Origin: Craspedostauros australis
Lineage: Eukaryota > Bacillariophyta > Bacillariophyceae > Mastogloiales > Achnanthaceae
DNA: 64,000 nucleotides
NCBI GenBank assembly: GCA_026770025.1
Contig: JAMXDE010000024.1
Coordinates: forward strand, 496,001 to 560,000
Reading direction: 5' to 3'
The notes beneath the pieces were generated by a model, which had not been told where the DNA came from, ran no database searches, and saw only the letters and a program-made list of their open reading frames with translations. This document shows positions 44,026 to 56,100 of the stretch, piece after piece (within the stretch, counting starts at the first letter, position 1; each line of letters opens with the position of its first letter). The position numbers and the translations under genes are program-made.

Positions 44026-45333
44026 CTAGGAAGTCAATGTGGCGATGTCCTTCTTGAATCCCGGGCGCGGCACAGCCTCGATCCAGTGAAGGATGGATCT
44101 GGTGGGGTAGAACTCAACCACATCGAAGCCAGCTTGGGCGAGGAGTTCGGTCCACTGGGATGGAGTGCGCTCCTTCGCCATCAGGTTGGTCAGCATGAGC
44201 ATGTCCAGCTTCGTCTTGATGGCGGGCAGGGGCACGTCGCTGCGCTCAGGAATGGCGGCCTCGCCGACGATCAGAGTTGCGTTCTTTCCGCGCATGGCAT
44301 CATGCAGGTTGTCCAGGATCACGAGGCACTCCTCGTCGCTCCAATCGTGAAGGATGAATCGCATGGAGTAGGCGTCGCCGTCCTGCGCCAAAGGCAACGA
44401 ACCACTCTGGAAGAAGTTGCCTCCAACCATCTTGACGCGATCGAGCATGTCGGAGTGCTCGGATTGCCAGAATGCCTTTGCGTTCTGGATGACCTTCGGT
44501 TGATCGAAGAGAACGCCCTTGGTGCCTGGGTACTCGTCGAGGATCTTCTGCAGCTGGTGACCGAGGTTTCCGGCGATGTCGAGGATCCTGTCGTACTTTC
44601 CGAATGGACCGTCCTTGGCCATCGAGATGCCGCCGATTCCCTCGAGGGCGAGCATGGCGCGGCCGAACTGCTCCTCCTGCTCCGGCTTGAACTTGTACAT
44701 GTCCCACATTCCGCCCTTGGATCGTGGATAGTCCGGCCATGCCATATCCCACGGCACGGCGGTCTTGCCCTCTGGACCGAAGAGCTTGGGGAAGTGGGAC
44801 CAGGAGGGGAAGAAATCCTCCACCTGGATCCCCAGCATGGCACGCATGCTGTGGGGGCCATCAGTACGCAGGGTGGCCGACAGAGCCGTATTGACGAAGC
44901 GCGGTTTGTCGGGATTGGGAGAGGCCGGGTCGAGCTGCGTCATGCCGTGCGAGGCCAGGCTGTACATGAGACGTTCGACGCGAAGGACGTTGTACTCGGT
45001 CTCCATGTGGACGGCGATCTCCTCGACCGTCTTTGGACCAGTCGCCAGGAAATCTGGGATCTCGAACTTGTGGCACACGTACGCCAGCATGGTCTCCTGG
45101 TATCGCATCGAAATGTCGAACATGGTGATTGGTGGTGGCACGAGGGCGTCGCCCATGCGATGGAACAGATGCGAGAGCCACACCAAGGAATTGAAGACGA
45201 AGAAGGGCGGGGGCTGCGACCAGTCGGCCAGCAGCGCATCCTCGTTGTGGGCACGAGGGAACAGCGCGACGGCGAGGACGGCGCCACCGACCGCAGCGGC
45301 CAGGAGAAGCTTGGTTTTTGTAGATGGTGCCAT
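44026..45333 (-). CDS. Membrane-anchored O-methyltransferase (COMT/ASMT family), copy 2
   Basis: 435 residues, ATG at 45333; the frame continues upstream to 45555 but the homologous start is MAPSTKTKLLLAAA. It aligns with copy 1 along its whole length and most residues agree. It has the same N-terminal anchor (about 8-26), KTVEEIAVHM, ILDIAGNLGH, GVLFDQPKVI, RFILHDWSDEE with the likely catalytic His, and ERTPSQW. It shares the altered glycine motif (DIAGNLG), so this change predates the duplication. Differences cluster in the loop after FDISMRY and in the C-terminal tail, which ends DIATLTS. Both copies are oriented with cyclase copies 2 and 3. They could act in the same pathway with split specificity or dosage. 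Confidence 0.88.
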   Translation of the reverse strand: MAPSTKTKLLLAAAVGGAVLAVALFPRAHNEDALLADWSQPPPFFVFNSLVWLSHLFHRMGDALVPPPITMFDISMRYQETMLAYVCHKFEIPDFLATGPKTVEEIAVHMETEYNVLRVERLMYSLASHGMTQLDPASPNPDKPRFVNTALSATLRTDGPHSMRAMLGIQVEDFFPSWSHFPKLFGPEGKTAVPWDMAWPDYPRSKGGMWDMYKFKPEQEEQFGRAMLALEGIGGISMAKDGPFGKYDRILDIAGNLGHQLQKILDEYPGTKGVLFDQPKVIQNAKAFWQSEHSDMLDRVKMVGGNFFQSGSLPLAQDGDAYSMRFILHDWSDEECLVILDNLHDAMRGKNATLIVGEAAIPERSDVPLPAIKTKLDMLMLTNLMAKERTPSQWTELLAQAGFDVVEFYPTRSILHWIEAVPRPGFKKDIATLTS

Positions 45334-46691
45334 GGTGATGCTGTTTTGATCGATATCCAAATTTATGATGAGAGGGCGATGTTGACGCTCGCTGACCGAA
45401 AGATCAAGCAAACAACAACAACTGGAGCAAACAACTGGAGCAGTAGCAATGGAACGATGAGCGGCCGCAGTAATGACAGTCGCAGCAACAGGATCCATGT
45501 CAACGTCAACATCAACGTCAGCGTAACCATCGCAGCCAATCCACCAGACACACAACGACCACGCAGATCCACATCAAGACCAAGTTCGACATCGCCAATT
45601 TCGAAAAGCGCCATGGATACGACTATGAAACTCACCAGGCTTGTATTTGGGCTCCTGTTCTCACGTCTGCAGATGAAGTGTGCAGGTCGGAGTTCCAGCA
45701 AAGCGAAAGTGTCGCAACTTTCCTTCGTCATCCAAGCTTAGCGAATCCGATCCCTCAAAGCGCGAAAAGAAGACAGCCGTCACGCAACTATCAATTGTGA
45801 CGGAATGAAATGTCACAAGACACGCAGATAAGTCGGTCTTTCCATAAATCTGAATTCGTGACATATCTATGGTGCCATATAGTACACTGCCCACGACCTG
45901 CTCTACCACAACAAGTATACTCTATCCAACTTCTGATCACACGGACTGCGTGACGATCGAAATGATCCATCTGCCTCCTCGCATGGACCCAAGAGAGTGT
46001 ACTCCTGAGCACAAGCTACTCCATCACGAATCTCACCGGAACGTGCCACTCCACAGATATGCGAGTGATCCCAACGCTTCTCAGGACCCAGCCAGACTGC
46101 ACGAAAGTGAGCGCTGTGTCGACTCATCTGGCCTGCACCTTGGGACAACCGAGTTGGATTCAAAAGAAGCCGGTAGGACAAGGCGCAGCTTCTGCGATGC
46201 GCATTGACAATGCACCAGCAGGGCTGCTGCAGACATCATCGGTTCCATTCCAAGTCGGAATGGTCCGCGGATGGAAACTTCTGTACAGACGCACACTTCG
46301 CTTGGGATACAATGTGCCTCGAAGGTCGGCCGAACAATCTATCCACATTGGTGCTTCCGCATCCGCTGCGGCGCATCCAGGGCAACAATAGATTCGTGTG
46401 TCCCTTGTTGAAGAACGCTCTATCTTCCGTAACGGACATGTTATCAACGGCATGACACATTGTCGGACGTTGTGTAAAGGTGTAGAGTATTGGAGCGGAG
46501 TGTAGATGAGACATTCCTCTCGAACGGAATGTACCTACTGTCGAGAGAAGAAATCAAGATGGCATCATAAATAATCTTATACATTCTAGTTGCGCATGCA
46601 TTTGCGAATGTATTACTCAGCGAATATTCTGCTGCCCCTATTGTGAACTGGTGCCGATATTGATGACGCCGCTGTGAAAATTGTGCAATGA
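45334..46691. other. Intergenic, no supported gene
   Basis: Upstream of O-methyltransferase 2 and downstream of cyclase copy 3. Near 45495-45535 there is a short GTCAACATCAACGTCAGCG run. Frames of 60-120 codons on both strands overlap, and none is convincing. Confidence 0.5.
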
Positions 46692-49600
46692 TCAAAGACC
46701 CGTGCCATTTGGTGCTGGTGCCCCATTGTTCCCTCCTCGGTACTTCGCCATGTAGGCATCCACCACCCCTTTGCCTCGGGTCTCCCACTCTCCGCGGTTG
46801 GCCTGGGCGTAGTTCAGATATTCATCGCTGGACACGCCGAACACGCCGCAATCCTTCAGCTTCTTCGCCAACGGGATGATGTAGTTGTCAAAGAACCAAA
46901 GCTCACCTTGGTACCAGCCTCTGGATGGATCCATCCTGGAACGCCCGCATTTGTAGGCCTGATAGATCTCGTCGAACAGCTTCTCGTTCCACTTGACGTA
47001 CACATGCCAGTGCTGCATGGTGTGGGCCACATCCGATGCCTGGATGAGATGCTCAATGACGATGGTGGCCATGCGGTTGGCGCTCTCCACATCGGTACCA
47101 GCGTCACCATTGCCGTTGTTTGCTGCTGGGTCGCTGCCTTCTCCCTGGTCACCAGCAGCAGAAGCAGCGGCATCATGGTCGCTGTTACTGAATGCTTTCT
47201 CCCAACGCGCCTTGCGCAGATTGTTCAGCTCCTTGTCGATGATGTCGGTTGCCATAACAGCGTTCACCAGCAGCTGACGGAAGCGGTTCAGCTCCTCCTG
47301 ATTCGAATAGATGCATGCTCGGAAGTCCTCGTACTGCGGCTCCATCAGCAGATCCCAGGCCAGGTCCAGCGAGTGTTGCTCGGCCACGCTCTTGCCACGA
47401 TACAGATCCGCCAAATGGGATTGCTCCTTGGCCAGCTGCACGTTCGGAACCCCGGAGTGATCCACGTCGTGGATCAGCGCGGCCAGGATGCAAGCGAACT
47501 GAGTGACGGGATCGGATGTGATACCGTACGTGAAGCGATGCATCGCAAGCGTGTTTGGTTGCTCATCCTTGTAGGACATGCCTGTGTAGTCGACGTGGTT
47601 GGCGGTCACAATGCGACTCATCAGCTTGCTGGTGGACTGTACAACGTGACTGGCGTGCGAGAAGTTGTGGAAGGGATTCTTGCGGTACATCGACGCGATG
47701 TTTTCGACGAAATCGCTAATCTGCGCGACGACCCTGGCGCCAAGCTCGATGGTGGCCGGGTCTTGCTTGTATTGGGCGGCTGCTTGCGGCAGCGCGATGA
47801 CCTCCTGCACTTCGTCCAGCACGATCTCTCCTGGTCTGCGATTGATGCTGAGCGCTGCGATCTCCGCTTTCGTTGGCGACGATCGTCGTGATGGTGCATT
47901 TGTACCCGCGCCCTTGCTTCCATCTCTCATGGCAAGGATCTTCTGGAGCATGGTCTTGAGCACATCGACGTTCCACTGCACCTCCAGCTGCATGATGGTC
48001 TTCTTCTGGTAGGCCTGATGCATCTTGCTTGGATCTCGAAGATTGACGGTCTTCTCCTCTTCGATATCCTCCAGGCTCAGCTGCCCCACGCTCATTTGGC
48101 ATTGGTCGTTGCGATTGTTACCAGCCATGTTGGAATCGGGGTTGCTGTTGGAACGGTTGCGACGACGGCCGTTCTGTACCGAAGGCATGTTGTCTCTCAG
48201 GATTGGCTCGCTCGCATGCCGCCTGTGTGCATCGTGTCCATTCAGGTTTCCTTCAGCGCTTGCCGCCAAGCTGCGTTCTTTGGACACGACGGAACCGTCG
48301 CTGCTTGACAAGCCTTCGAACAGCAGCCAGTAGGTCTGCATCTCGCCCTTGCCCTTCGCGACGATCTTGTCTTCACGTGCAACCATCCATGACGATCGAT
48401 TCGCCGCGATCAACTCGTCAGCGGTCGACTGCGACAGCTGGATCTTGTTGGGCACGGACGCTTGCTCAAGTCGAGCGGCCGTGTTGACAGTGTCACCGAA
48501 CAGTTGGAAACGAGATTTGTCTCCACGCAGCACTCCCGCAGTGACTGGACCCGAATGTATGCCGCATCTCATTGCCAATGTGCCGGTGTCTGGACCGAGC
48601 GTCACGGCCAGCTTGTTGACGACGTGTCTCATCTTGGCCATGCAGTGCTTGCTGAACCTTGCCATCACGACGGCGTGTTCCGGGTTGGGTTCTGGAAGAC
48701 CCGTGGCCGCAACGTAGCAATCGCCGATGGTTTCTACCTTGAAGACATTGAGGCGTCGTGCGACGCGGTCGAATGTGTTGTAGAGGGTCTCGAGGAGTTC
48801 GAAGACCTGTGTCGGTTCTCTCATGCTCGACCATGCTGTGTACGCAAGCGTTGGAATGTGGAGACAAGTGCGGGCAGGGGCAGGAGTGGGTGTGTTTACG
48901 TTTGTGAGTCCGACCGTAAATGTACAACATGAAGAATAGGCGCAATGTAGATGCCCAAGGTTTACATTACACACCAAAAGGCATCCCTCATAAACACACA
49001 TACGCACACACGCTCTCGCACATACACGCGCATGCAAAATCTACCATGAACTCACCTGTGAAACCGACAATATCCGCAAATAGCACCGTCGCCGATGGAA
49101 AGAGATCGGCGATTGGTTTGCCGCCGGCCGTTCTGGGCGCTGCCTCCGTGGGCTGTTCTGCTGTCGAGTTCATCATGCTGCGGATCATCATGCTGCCCAT
49201 GGATTTGTCCGCAAAGACGCCGCTGATGCCGCTGCCTCCCTTCTGACTATTCCTGTGGCGGCTGCGGTGCGGCATGCCGTCATCGTTCTTGACGCGCAGA
49301 TGATGCGACGATCGACCCAGCACGGCATCATTCATGAGCCGGTCGCGGACGTTGGCGGGGAACAGCGACGTGACGATGGCGTTGGATCGATCCGCGGACT
49401 TGATGACCTCCTTCTGACGGCGTTCCACGAGGATGTCGTAGAGGATGAAGACGATGGCCGTGAAGAAGAACGTGATGACGACCGTGACGGCGTTGATGAA
49501 CGGCTGATCGGTGACGATCGTGTCGTAAAAGTCTTGCGTGGGGAAGACGTGGAGGGAGAAGCCGCACTCCTTGAAGGTGGGCAGGACGTCGAACGGCTCG

Positions 49601-51180
49601 CTGACTTCTAGGTTCCATCGCGCCCATGGGCGTCCCTCGATGGAGGGCACCTGCGTGCCGCTGCCACGGTGCTCCACCTTCGCACCTTCGACGTAGTACG
49701 TTTGATCCGGACCGCAGCCATCGCGCATGACGATGTGAACGGGATTCGCGCCTTGTGGCAACAGGTTCTCGAGGTATCCGATCCATCGCACACCACCGGA
49801 CAAGAAGGCGACCACGTCACCCTTGTTGCCGCGGTCGAGGAATCGGTAGATCGGGGTTGCGAAGATGCTGGTGGGGGCGTTGGTGCCGAAGAACACGGCT
49901 GTGATGTTCTCCATCGGAGTCAGGACGGTCGTCTTCAATTCCAGCGTGCGTTGGTACAACTCACCGATTTCTGGAGTGGAAATCGCGTTGAAATTGGTCA
50001 TGTTACCAGCTCGTGCCACCGGGGCAACGTGCATGAGAGGAGCAAAGATGCCATTCTCGTTGGGCCTTGCTGGCGTGGGAAGGACCTGTGGGGTCAGGTC
50101 GAACACGAAGGGCGCCGTCTGGATGGTGGCATTCGGCATGCCGCTGTACGCCAGACCCTCCTTGATCCACCTGGGGCTGTGCTGGTTGACGAAGTTCTGA
50201 TACTCTGGCAAGCCTGCCACCGTGACTATCGGCGTGATACCCACGTAGGAGGTCTGCGTGAAGTTGACGATCTGCTCCGAGCGGGCCTCGAAGGCGTGGA
50301 TGTGCACGGTGGGCCACGTGGGAGCGTCTTCATCCTTGTCCTCTCGCAAGGCCAGCTCCTCGGCCGTGATTTGCAAGCTGACCGTCTCGAAGATGTTGGC
50401 GATCGAAACCGCGTTGAGCTGGGCGACCGCGATGGCCGCGTTGGCGACGTCGGTGAACTGTCATGGATTGGAGCGTTGATCGCAGCATGGGTTTGGTTAT
50501 TGTTGCTCAGTGAGTGAATGTGTGAATGCAAGATGTGCGAATGTCAACAAGGAGACGCAAAAGAAACCGGCACGCTCCACAGAATCCCCACAAGTTCACA
50601 CCAGCGCATACTCTCCGGAGACGTGCGCGGTATAATCCCACCAACTCACCCTCCGTTCGTACGAATCATGCTCGGCGTCCGCAGAGATCTTCCAAACAGC
50701 GAAGGCGCTGGACGCGGCCGCGATCAGCACGACGAGGAAGAAGAGCAGCTTGGAACACAGCAGCCACTTGGTTTCTCTGGCAACGAGGGCACTCGCGGTC
50801 TTCGACTTGCGCTTCTTCCTGTCTTGCTTCGTCTCTTCCGTGTCGGACGAGATGGAGTGATTGTCCAAGGCTCGAAGTTGGGATGATGAGCCTGGTATCG
50901 CCTCATCGTTGCTGCTGTGCTCATCGTGGTGTTCGGCGCCGATCGAACCGGCTTTGCTGGCAGCCTCCATCAGCAGCATCCCGACGGTCAACGAATCCTG
51001 GCTTTCGTTGTGATTGTGGACGTCCTCTGCGCTGAAGCTCTCGATGTTGGCGGAGTCGCCATGGTCCAGCGCGCTTGATGATGCATCGCTCTCGTAGACG
51101 ATGTCGCTGCTCTCGTTGCTGGTGTTGCTGTTGCCGCGGATGACATCGTCATAGTCGTTGTTTCCGTATCCATCTCCCAT
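46692..51180 (-). CDS. Membrane nucleotide cyclase-phosphodiesterase fusion, copy 3
   Basis: Exons on the minus strand: 51180-50650, 50457-49056 and 48835-46692, giving 1,358 residues. The ATG at 51180 (MGDGYGNN) is the first in frame. Introns of 192 and 220 bp (GTGAGT to ACAG, both) fall at the family positions. ETKWLLCSK precedes helix 1 (about 145-164). The extracellular part contains TWPTVHIHAFEARSEQI and NPVHIV blocks like its paralogues. Helix 2 is at about 500-522, followed by SNAIVTSLFPANVRDRL. The cyclase and PDE catalytic residues are intact (FADIVGF, IGDCY, HNFSHASH near 1033, HDVDHSG near 1098). From REPTQVFELL to KGKGEMQTYWLL it is almost identical to copy 2, while the sensor region differs strongly, suggesting the same output wired to a different input. 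Confidence 0.9.
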
Positions 51181-53168
51181 GCTGGCTGGTGGTGTTGTCT
51201 GTTGTTGCGAGACCAATCCCGATCGTGGCAAAGCGTTTCACGGTGGCTCTCTCTTGAGGTGAGTGGACAGATGGACTCTCTGAGTCTGCGTCTGAGTATG
51301 AGTCTGAGTATGAGTGTGGTATAGACGAAATGTGCAGAATGCAATGGTATAATGATGCCTGGGTGTTGGTTGATGTGGCAGGTGTGAGCATGTGAGCAGA
51401 GGGCCAAGAATGAGCTGCCTGCGCAGATTGGTTGCGATGCGGTTCGTCCCAATCTTTCTCTCATTGGTTGTGCGAACAGCGTGGTATGGACGCGCACAGA
51501 AGTGTTTGTGCTGATCGAGAGATGGAACGGCCTGGACGGGACCGTGAGGTGTCGTTGATGGGTTGGTTTGCACAGGCACAGAAGCACGATGAACACTCTC
51601 CTTTCTCTCCTTTCTCTGTTCGGTGACACAACACAGAGTTGTTTTTGTGCACAATTCCGCAAAACCAAAGTGAGAAGCAACGAGTGCCAAAGCCGTAACA
51701 GGATTCGGTCTTGGGCGTGCTTCTCGACACTCCGTCGTTTTGTGACGTGCTCATTTCCGTCCAAACACACGACCATGGTACGTATCACTGGGCTTAAAAC
51801 GCTTGTCATCGTGACATTGCGGAACAGCATGGGGACACAAGATCGCATAGCCCTCATGTTGAAGACCTCGCTTGGACTATGCCTGACACTTTCTGTCCTG
51901 TGAGCAAAGAAACAGAATGCCATCAGACGGTTCAAATGAGTATCAACACGCAAATCCATGCGCACAAACGCTCGTGACCGGTTGGTTTCGCCTAAATGTT
52001 GGATCGTGTCATGCTTCTTCAAGTTGTTTGGGTCGGATGCAACATTCCCTCGCGTGTCACGAAGACACAAGGAACACGAGAACTGTATCTTTCCATCTAC
52101 CATGGACGCGTAGGACAACGCCATCAAACACACAACGAGCACGACGGAAGATGACTGCATCGCACTTCGCTATTATGGTTGTCGTCACGCGTCACTTCAC
52201 CCAAAACAAATCTCGCTGGAACCAACAAGGTGCCAGCCTTGGGTGTTCAAAGAACTCTGTTCCACACTCATTCCCGGTACCGCCATGTCGCCAACAGGTA
52301 GAATCACATCGACGACAAACAAATGCGAGCACGAGTGCGAATGTGAGGACGAGTACGACGAGTCGTGACATTCCCTCTGATCCTGGTTACCTACCTTTCC
52401 ACTTGTTTGCTTGCCAACAAGTTTCCTTCCAAACGAAACGAAGACAAACTAGAGTAGAGTGGCCTAGATCAATCTACTCTAACGTTTAGAACCTGTATAG
52501 CCGCCGTTATTCTCGCACAACCGCCCGTTGGCTTCCTTTGTTTGCTTTCGATTGCTTTCGATTGGATTGGTTTGGCGATGACGAACAGCACACAAAAGCT
52601 GCACAGAAACCATGAATCGGTCACAAGGCCCACTTGCCTGTCCCCATCCACAAGACCCTTTTATCACAAGACTCTCTGGGCGTATTCTGATAATCCCATT
52701 CGCTCAATCATTCGCGGTTCTGGCGGGATAGTTTGTTCTGAAGACCAGTATAACATTAACGTTATATTATAGGTGTTTGACGTTAACTGGTGTCACAATC
52801 TGCGTGTTTGTATTTCTTCTTTGCTTTCCTCACAAACGGCACAAATAGGCGGCGCCACGCAATCCTCGTGCCATACATGCTCTTGTTCTGCATCATGTGC
52901 TGGTACGATCCATCCCCATTCGTCATAGAATACAATACAAAAGAACAATAATAAATAATAATACAATAGTACTGACACACGTGTGTTGCATTCTGGAGAT
53001 GCGCTATGAATACGACGCGTACTCGCAACAACCCAATTAACTCGACTTGCATCTACCCGTTCGTTTTTACTCCTCACCCCCACTCCATTCCGTTGGCCAA
53101 CGACGAGTGCTAATCCAATTGTGTTCTGTGCAATCACATCCACCAACACGAACACTCACACAGCCAAC
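51181..53168. other. Intergenic between cyclase copies 3 and 4
   Basis: 2 kb. A 390-codon minus frame (50988-52160) enters this stretch, but its 3' part is the wrong frame of copy 3 exon 1, and the rest has random-like composition. Another short A/T-rich tract (ATTAACGTTATATTATAG, about 52755-52772) lies near the end of copy 4. No gene is supported. Confidence 0.5.
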
Positions 53169-56100
53169 CTACGGAAACTTCGATCGGTACTTCTTGACCA
53201 ACTCCTCACCGCGAGTCTCCCATTCCTTGCGATTGGCCTGGGCGTAGTTCAGGTACTCGTCTGATGATACACCGAACACTCCGCAATCCTTCAGCTTCTT
53301 GGCCAGCGGGATGATGTAGTAGTCAAAGAAGCCGATCTCCCCTTGGTACCAGCTCATGGTCGGGTCCTCCGTGGCTCTGCCGGCCAGGTAGGCTTTGTAC
53401 ATCTCGTCGAACAGCAGCTCGTTCCATTTGGTGTAGATGTGCCAGTGCTGCATGGTGTGCGACACGTCGGAAGCCTGGATCAAGTGCTCGATGACGATGG
53501 TGGCCATGCGATTCACGCTCTCTGCGTTATTCCTGCCAGACACCATGTCACCGCTGGCACCATTGCTGTCGTTCATCTTGTTCGGCGACCCTCCCACCTG
53601 CTCAAGCCGATGGCTGAAGGCCTTCTCCCATCGCGCCCTTCGCAGGGTACCCAGCTCCTTGTCCATGATATCGGTGGCCATGACCGCGTTTACAAGCAGC
53701 TGCCGGAAGCGGTCCAGCTCGGCTTGAGTGCAATAGATGCACGCACGGAAGTTCTCGAACCGCGGCTCCATCAGCAGATCCCAGGCAAGGTTGAGCGAAT
53801 TCTGCTCCGCCACGCTCTTATTCTTGTACTGCTGCGCAATATCCGCGCCTTCCTTCACGAGCTGCGAGTTGGGGAGACCGGTGTGGTCAACGTCGTGGAC
53901 CAGCGCTGCTACGATGCAAGCAAACTGAGTCAGCGGATCCGATGTGATCCCGTAAGTGTTTTGGTGCAGGGCCTTGCCGCTCTTCTTCTTGTACGTCATG
54001 TTGTTGTAGTCGATGGCCTCCGAACCGATGATTCGGGACATGAGCTTGACGGTCGATTGGACCACGTGGGTTGCGTGGGAGAAGGAATGGAATGGATTCT
54101 TCCTGTACCAGCCGGCGATCGTCTCCACGTAGTCGCGGATTTCTTGCTTGGCAACCGTGGGAATCTCGATCGAGCTGGGGTCTTGGAATGTGTGCGGCAC
54201 CTTGTTGGGGAGCCGGATGACTTCTTTGACCTCTTCCAGGACGATCTTGCTGTATTCCTTCTGAAGGTCCTTGGGCCGACCAGGGCTGGCCCAGCTGTCG
54301 CTGCTGTGATGATCCATGCTCTTGCGCTTGGCACGGTACAGCTTCGGGTCACGGACAGCGAGGATGCTCTTGAGCATGTTCTGAATAACGTCCACGTTCC
54401 ATTGAATCTCAAATTCCGTGTCTGTGTCGATGCGCACGGAGGGTCGAAGGTTCGCTAACTTGGCAGCGTGGCCCAGCGAGGAAATCGACTGTATTCGTCG
54501 GTAGCTTGGCCTCCTGCCAGTCGCAGGTCCACCGCGCTCGGATTTGGTGTGCTCGAACGAAAACCTGTTGCCATTGGAACCGTCTGGACGGTCGACGCCA
54601 TTGACAACATGGCCATTTGCAATCGTCGTGCGTGTTCCTCTCTTGCCTTGCGCTCCGGAAGTTCCCGACGGCAAGGGCATGACCTGAGGCGACTCTGAAT
54701 CGCTCTCTGATTCACCCTCCATCTCAGCGCCGAAGGACGAGCTTGTGCTTGTCTGAACTTCACAGTCGGCCTCTAGTTGATCGCTCGCAATGCCTTCGCT
54801 TTCGTATTGCTGTTCTTCGCTCTCGCCATCATTCCATGTCACATCCTGGATGCTCGCATTATGCGCTGTTGCAATGCTGTACTGGCTGTGAACGCTACCC
54901 AACTCGGGCCTGTCCCCTGATGGTGTCACTCCTTCTTCTCCCGTCCCTGCTGCTGCCGCTGCTGCAGATGGGTCGGGTGATGATTGCGACTGCGACTGCG
55001 ATGGTGATGACGATGTCTTTATCCAATAGGTTTGCAGCTCTCCCTTCCCCTTGGCCACCACCTTGTCGGACCGGGCCACCAACCACGACGACCTGCCTGA
55101 GCTGACCAGCTCGTCGGCGGTCTCCTGGGAGATGTGGATGCGGTTGGACGCTCCGCAGGATTCCATGCGCGAGGCCGTGTTGACGGTGTCGCCGAACAAT
55201 TGAAATCTCGATTTCTCTCCGCGTAGCACACCCGCAGTTACCGGTCCAGAGTGAGCACCGATTCTCATGGCGAGCTTGCGGGTGGTGGGACCAAGCGACA
55301 CAGCCAACGAGATCATGACTTGCTTCATCTTTGACAGACATGCTCTTGCGAAACGGATCATCACGGTGGCGTGGTTTGCATTGGGCTCCGGCAGACCCGT
55401 TGCGGCTACGTAGCAGTCTCCGATGGTTTCCACCTTGAACACACCGAGACGACGTGCGATAGCATCAAAGGAGTTGTACAGCGTCTCGAGCAGCTCGAAC
55501 ACCTGCGTTGGTTCTCTCGTGCTGGACCATGCCGTGAAGCCGACGATGTCAGCGAACAGAACCGTGGCTCGTGGGAAGAGATCGGCGATGGGCTTCGTCT
55601 TGAGGCGGATGATGCTGCCGCTGCTGCTTGAGGGGCCGCCGTAAACGACGCTGTTGGAATGCTTGGAGCCATGCGTAGAGCCACGCGAGAGGCGACCGCT
55701 TGGATCCATCGAATTCGCGCGGTCAATGCTGTTCTGGCGCAGGCTCCTGTTATGGCTGCTCTTCCCCTTCCTGCTGTACTTGCTCATCTGCATGAACTTG
55801 CCGATCACGCTGGGCTGTCTGTTCATCTCCATGTAGCGCCCCCGCTGCTCCTTCTCATCGAGCGCATCGGTCTTTACAGGATCCTGATCATTCAGTGGGG
55901 CGTCATCGGTGACGTTCTGGAGACGACTGGCATGGTCATGATCATCGCCCATATCCAGCAAACGGTCTCTGACGTTGTCTGGGAACAAGGAGCGTAGAAT
56001 GGCGTTCGACCGATCGGCGGTCCTCATGACATTGTTCTGCCGCCGTTCCACCAGCACGTCGTACATCACGAACACGATGGCAGTGGCGAGGAAGGTAACG

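Noticed and set aside
50988-52160. 390-codon minus ORF with a hydrophobic N-terminus
   Set aside because: Its 3' third is the wrong frame of cyclase copy 3 exon 1, and the rest has the composition of random sequence with no domain.
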